Part shown: positions 62,688 through 64,000 of the stretch, one piece after another
Numbering within the stretch: position 1 is the first letter of the stretch
Layout: every line of letters starts with the position of its first letter
Source of the DNA: Dactylonectria macrodidyma
Taxonomy: Eukaryota; Ascomycota; Sordariomycetes; Hypocreales; Nectriaceae
Assembly: GCA_020744425.1 (NCBI GenBank)
Contig: JAGMUV010000019.1
Location: 930,001-994,000 of the forward strand
Length of the DNA: 64,000 nt
Direction: 5' to 3'
Notes under the pieces: generated by a model
Database searches by the model: none
The model's input: the letters and a program-made list of their open reading frames with translations, nothing else
What the model was told of the DNA's origin: nothing
Made by a program: the position numbers and the translations under genes

Positions 62688-63069
62688 ATGGACAGCCAGG
62701 TGTTTGTTATCGATGCCAAGCGGGATAGAGGCTATGGCAATGGCGCGCCAGCAACCACAACAGAAGGGTCGGGATTGGGGCTGGCACGATGTTTCTCAAT
62801 GGTCACTGAAGGTTTCACCGAGAAACTACTCTAGGGACCTCTAAATTACGGAGCACATGATAAATTATGGCAAACATTGCACTAAATCACGGTCAGATGA
62901 AAACCAAGTTATCACATGCAACCCTCAATTAGGTAGAGCAGGCAACTTATTGCATCCACGATGCAGTCAGCCTGGTTGACGACTTTAGTTAACATAATTC
63001 ACTTAATTAATTGCTACCAGTGCCCCTTTCATGACCGACACGTATGATATATTCCATGGCTAAATGTCC
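62688..63069. other. Intergenic region with motif cluster 3
   Basis: No gene beyond the out-of-frame collagen tail. At 62840-62890 three TAAATTACGG-type motifs occur about 18 bp apart (CTAAATTACGG, ATAAATTATGG, ACTAAATCACGG). Confidence 0.5.
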
Positions 63070-64000
63070 TCAGTTCCAAAACCACTTCTTCTTCTCGGGC
63101 TCCTGACCCTTCTTCCACTTCGTCTCCTCCTGCGCCATCCACGCCTGCATCTCCATGCACTTCCTCTCCATCTGGTCGTCCGTGAGAAACCCCCTACCGC
63201 CGTCCGGCGCCGTGTCCGGCGATGCCTTGTACTCGACCCCGTCAGCGACGCCTAAGACTGCGCAAAGCGCCTCCGACTTGTCCGACAGCCAGACGCCGTA
63301 CCGCAGCCCGTCGCGCCAGTGCGGCGGCAGCGCCTTGAAGCCGAGCAGCGCACCGAGTAGCGCGCCCGCGAAGCACGCGTTAGTGTCAGCGTCGCCGCCG
63401 TGCATGATGAGCTCTGTGATGAGCGGCTCGAAGGTCGAGAGGTGCGAGCGCACGTCGTTAGTTCCCTTCAGGTCGCGCATGGCCTGGCGCAGGAGGAAGA
63501 TTCCGGAGCCAAACGTCTTGTAGACGTATCCGATCTTGTAAGGGTCATCCAGCTTGAGATCGTCCAGTGACGCGGCGTTCGCGTGCCTCTTGAACTCCTC
63601 CATGTCCAGCCGCGGCTCGTCCTTGCGCGCCGGGTCCTCGAGCTCCTTGTCCTGGCGAGCCGCGTACCAGGCGACTGCAGTGTCAATCATCTCGTCGATG
63701 TGCTCATATTTAACAATCTCCCCTCGCACGAGGCCGCGCACGAGCGCGCTGCCGATGACACAGGAGATGACGCAGCGGGGGTCGACGTGCGTGACGACCG
63801 AGTACCTAGCCGCCACCTCGAAGGTCTCCTCGACCGACTTGTTCACGCACATGAGGCCGATGGGATGCGTCCGCATGAGGCTCCCGTTCGGCGCGGCATT
63901 GTAGTTGCCCTTTGTCCAGTGGTCTCGAGCCCTGGCTTCAGGGTCGTCCAGGTAGGTCTTGGTGCGCACGATGGCGCCGACAGTCCGGCCCAGGCCGAGC
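63070..64000 (-). CDS. ADP-ribosylglycohydrolase family protein (5' end beyond window)
   Basis: The minus-strand frame is open from 64000 down to the stop at 63070, giving about the last 309 residues; the N-terminus lies beyond the window. It is an ADP-ribosyl hydrolase/DraG-ARH fold, which removes ADP-ribose from proteins or small molecules using two Mg ions. Seen: NYNAAPNGSLMRTHPIGLM, matching the family's N-G-S-hydrophobic-hydrophobic-R region; THVDPRCVISCVIGSALVRG, with an HxDP motif; and MHGGDADTNACFAGALLGAL, the GGDxDTN metal-binding motif near the C-terminus. The C-terminal tail is Lys/Glu/Trp-rich. The class is firm; the substrate is not. Confidence 0.9.
   Translation of the reverse strand, partial: LGLGRTVGAIVRTKTYLDDPEARARDHWTKGNYNAAPNGSLMRTHPIGLMCVNKSVEETFEVAARYSVVTHVDPRCVISCVIGSALVRGLVRGEIVKYEHIDEMIDTAVAWYAARQDKELEDPARKDEPRLDMEEFKRHANAASLDDLKLDDPYKIGYVYKTFGSGIFLLRQAMRDLKGTNDVRSHLSTFEPLITELIMHGGDADTNACFAGALLGALLGFKALPPHWRDGLRYGVWLSDKSEALCAVLGVADGVEYKASPDTAPDGGRGFLTDDQMERKCMEMQAWMAQEETKWKKGQEPEKKKWFWN

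Overview
This window looks like nuclear chromosomal DNA of a filamentous ascomycete (Pezizomycotina, probably Sordariomycetes-like). The reasons are short GT-AG introns of about 42-160 nt with CTAAC/CTGAC-like branch sites, genes several kilobases apart on both strands, a Zn2Cys6 regulator with a fungal-specific domain, a fungal TRK potassium transporter, a fungal Hsp70-like ATPase, and pyrimidine-rich leaders. I could not identify a species. Exon structures were built by hand from splice signals. For the main genes the joined exons keep a single frame and give an integral codon count.

Layout. 0-11 kb is gene-poor: a tRNA-Cys(GCA) at the left end and one tail-anchored sulfotransferase-family gene (minus). 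11.4-17 kb holds a ZIF1/YCR023C-like MFS transporter (plus), convergent with a nine-exon TRK K+ transporter (minus). 18.6-23.8 kb holds an AT-hook array protein (plus), convergent with an AAA ATPase (minus). 24-31 kb holds a tRNA-Phe(GAA) gene carrying a spliceosomal-looking intron in its D-arm, then a sugar-type MFS transporter (minus) divergent from an arylsulfatase (plus). 31.7-37.5 kb has an RRM protein, an unrecognised three-exon gene, and an eight-exon Hsp70-like ATPase. 38.8-42.4 kb has a degenerate minisatellite, an orphan gene and a decayed second copy of that gene's 5' part. 43-51 kb has a Zn2Cys6 regulator, a dihydroxyacetone kinase and a second sugar-type MFS transporter. 52-62 kb is relic-rich, with only weakly supported genes and several frameshifted or stop-interrupted coding remnants. 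The right end carries a collagen-like membrane protein whose Gly-X-Y tract is cut by an apparent frameshift, and a partial ADP-ribosylglycohydrolase running off the window.

Possible functional groupings, all inferred from position: sulfatase with the divergent MFS transporter (release and uptake of a sulfated compound or its product), and the Zn2Cys6 regulator with dihydroxyacetone kinase and a sugar/polyol transporter (triose or glycerol catabolism).

The most unusual signal is the tRNA-Phe gene at 25,643-25,769. A 54-nt GTAAGT...CTAAC...CAG insert lies between standard tRNA positions 20 and 21, while the anticodon loop, where nuclear tRNA introns normally sit, is uninterrupted. A second is a diverged dispersed repeat of about 200 bp, present three times in the same orientation, each time in the intergenic region between a minus-strand gene and a plus-strand gene that diverge.
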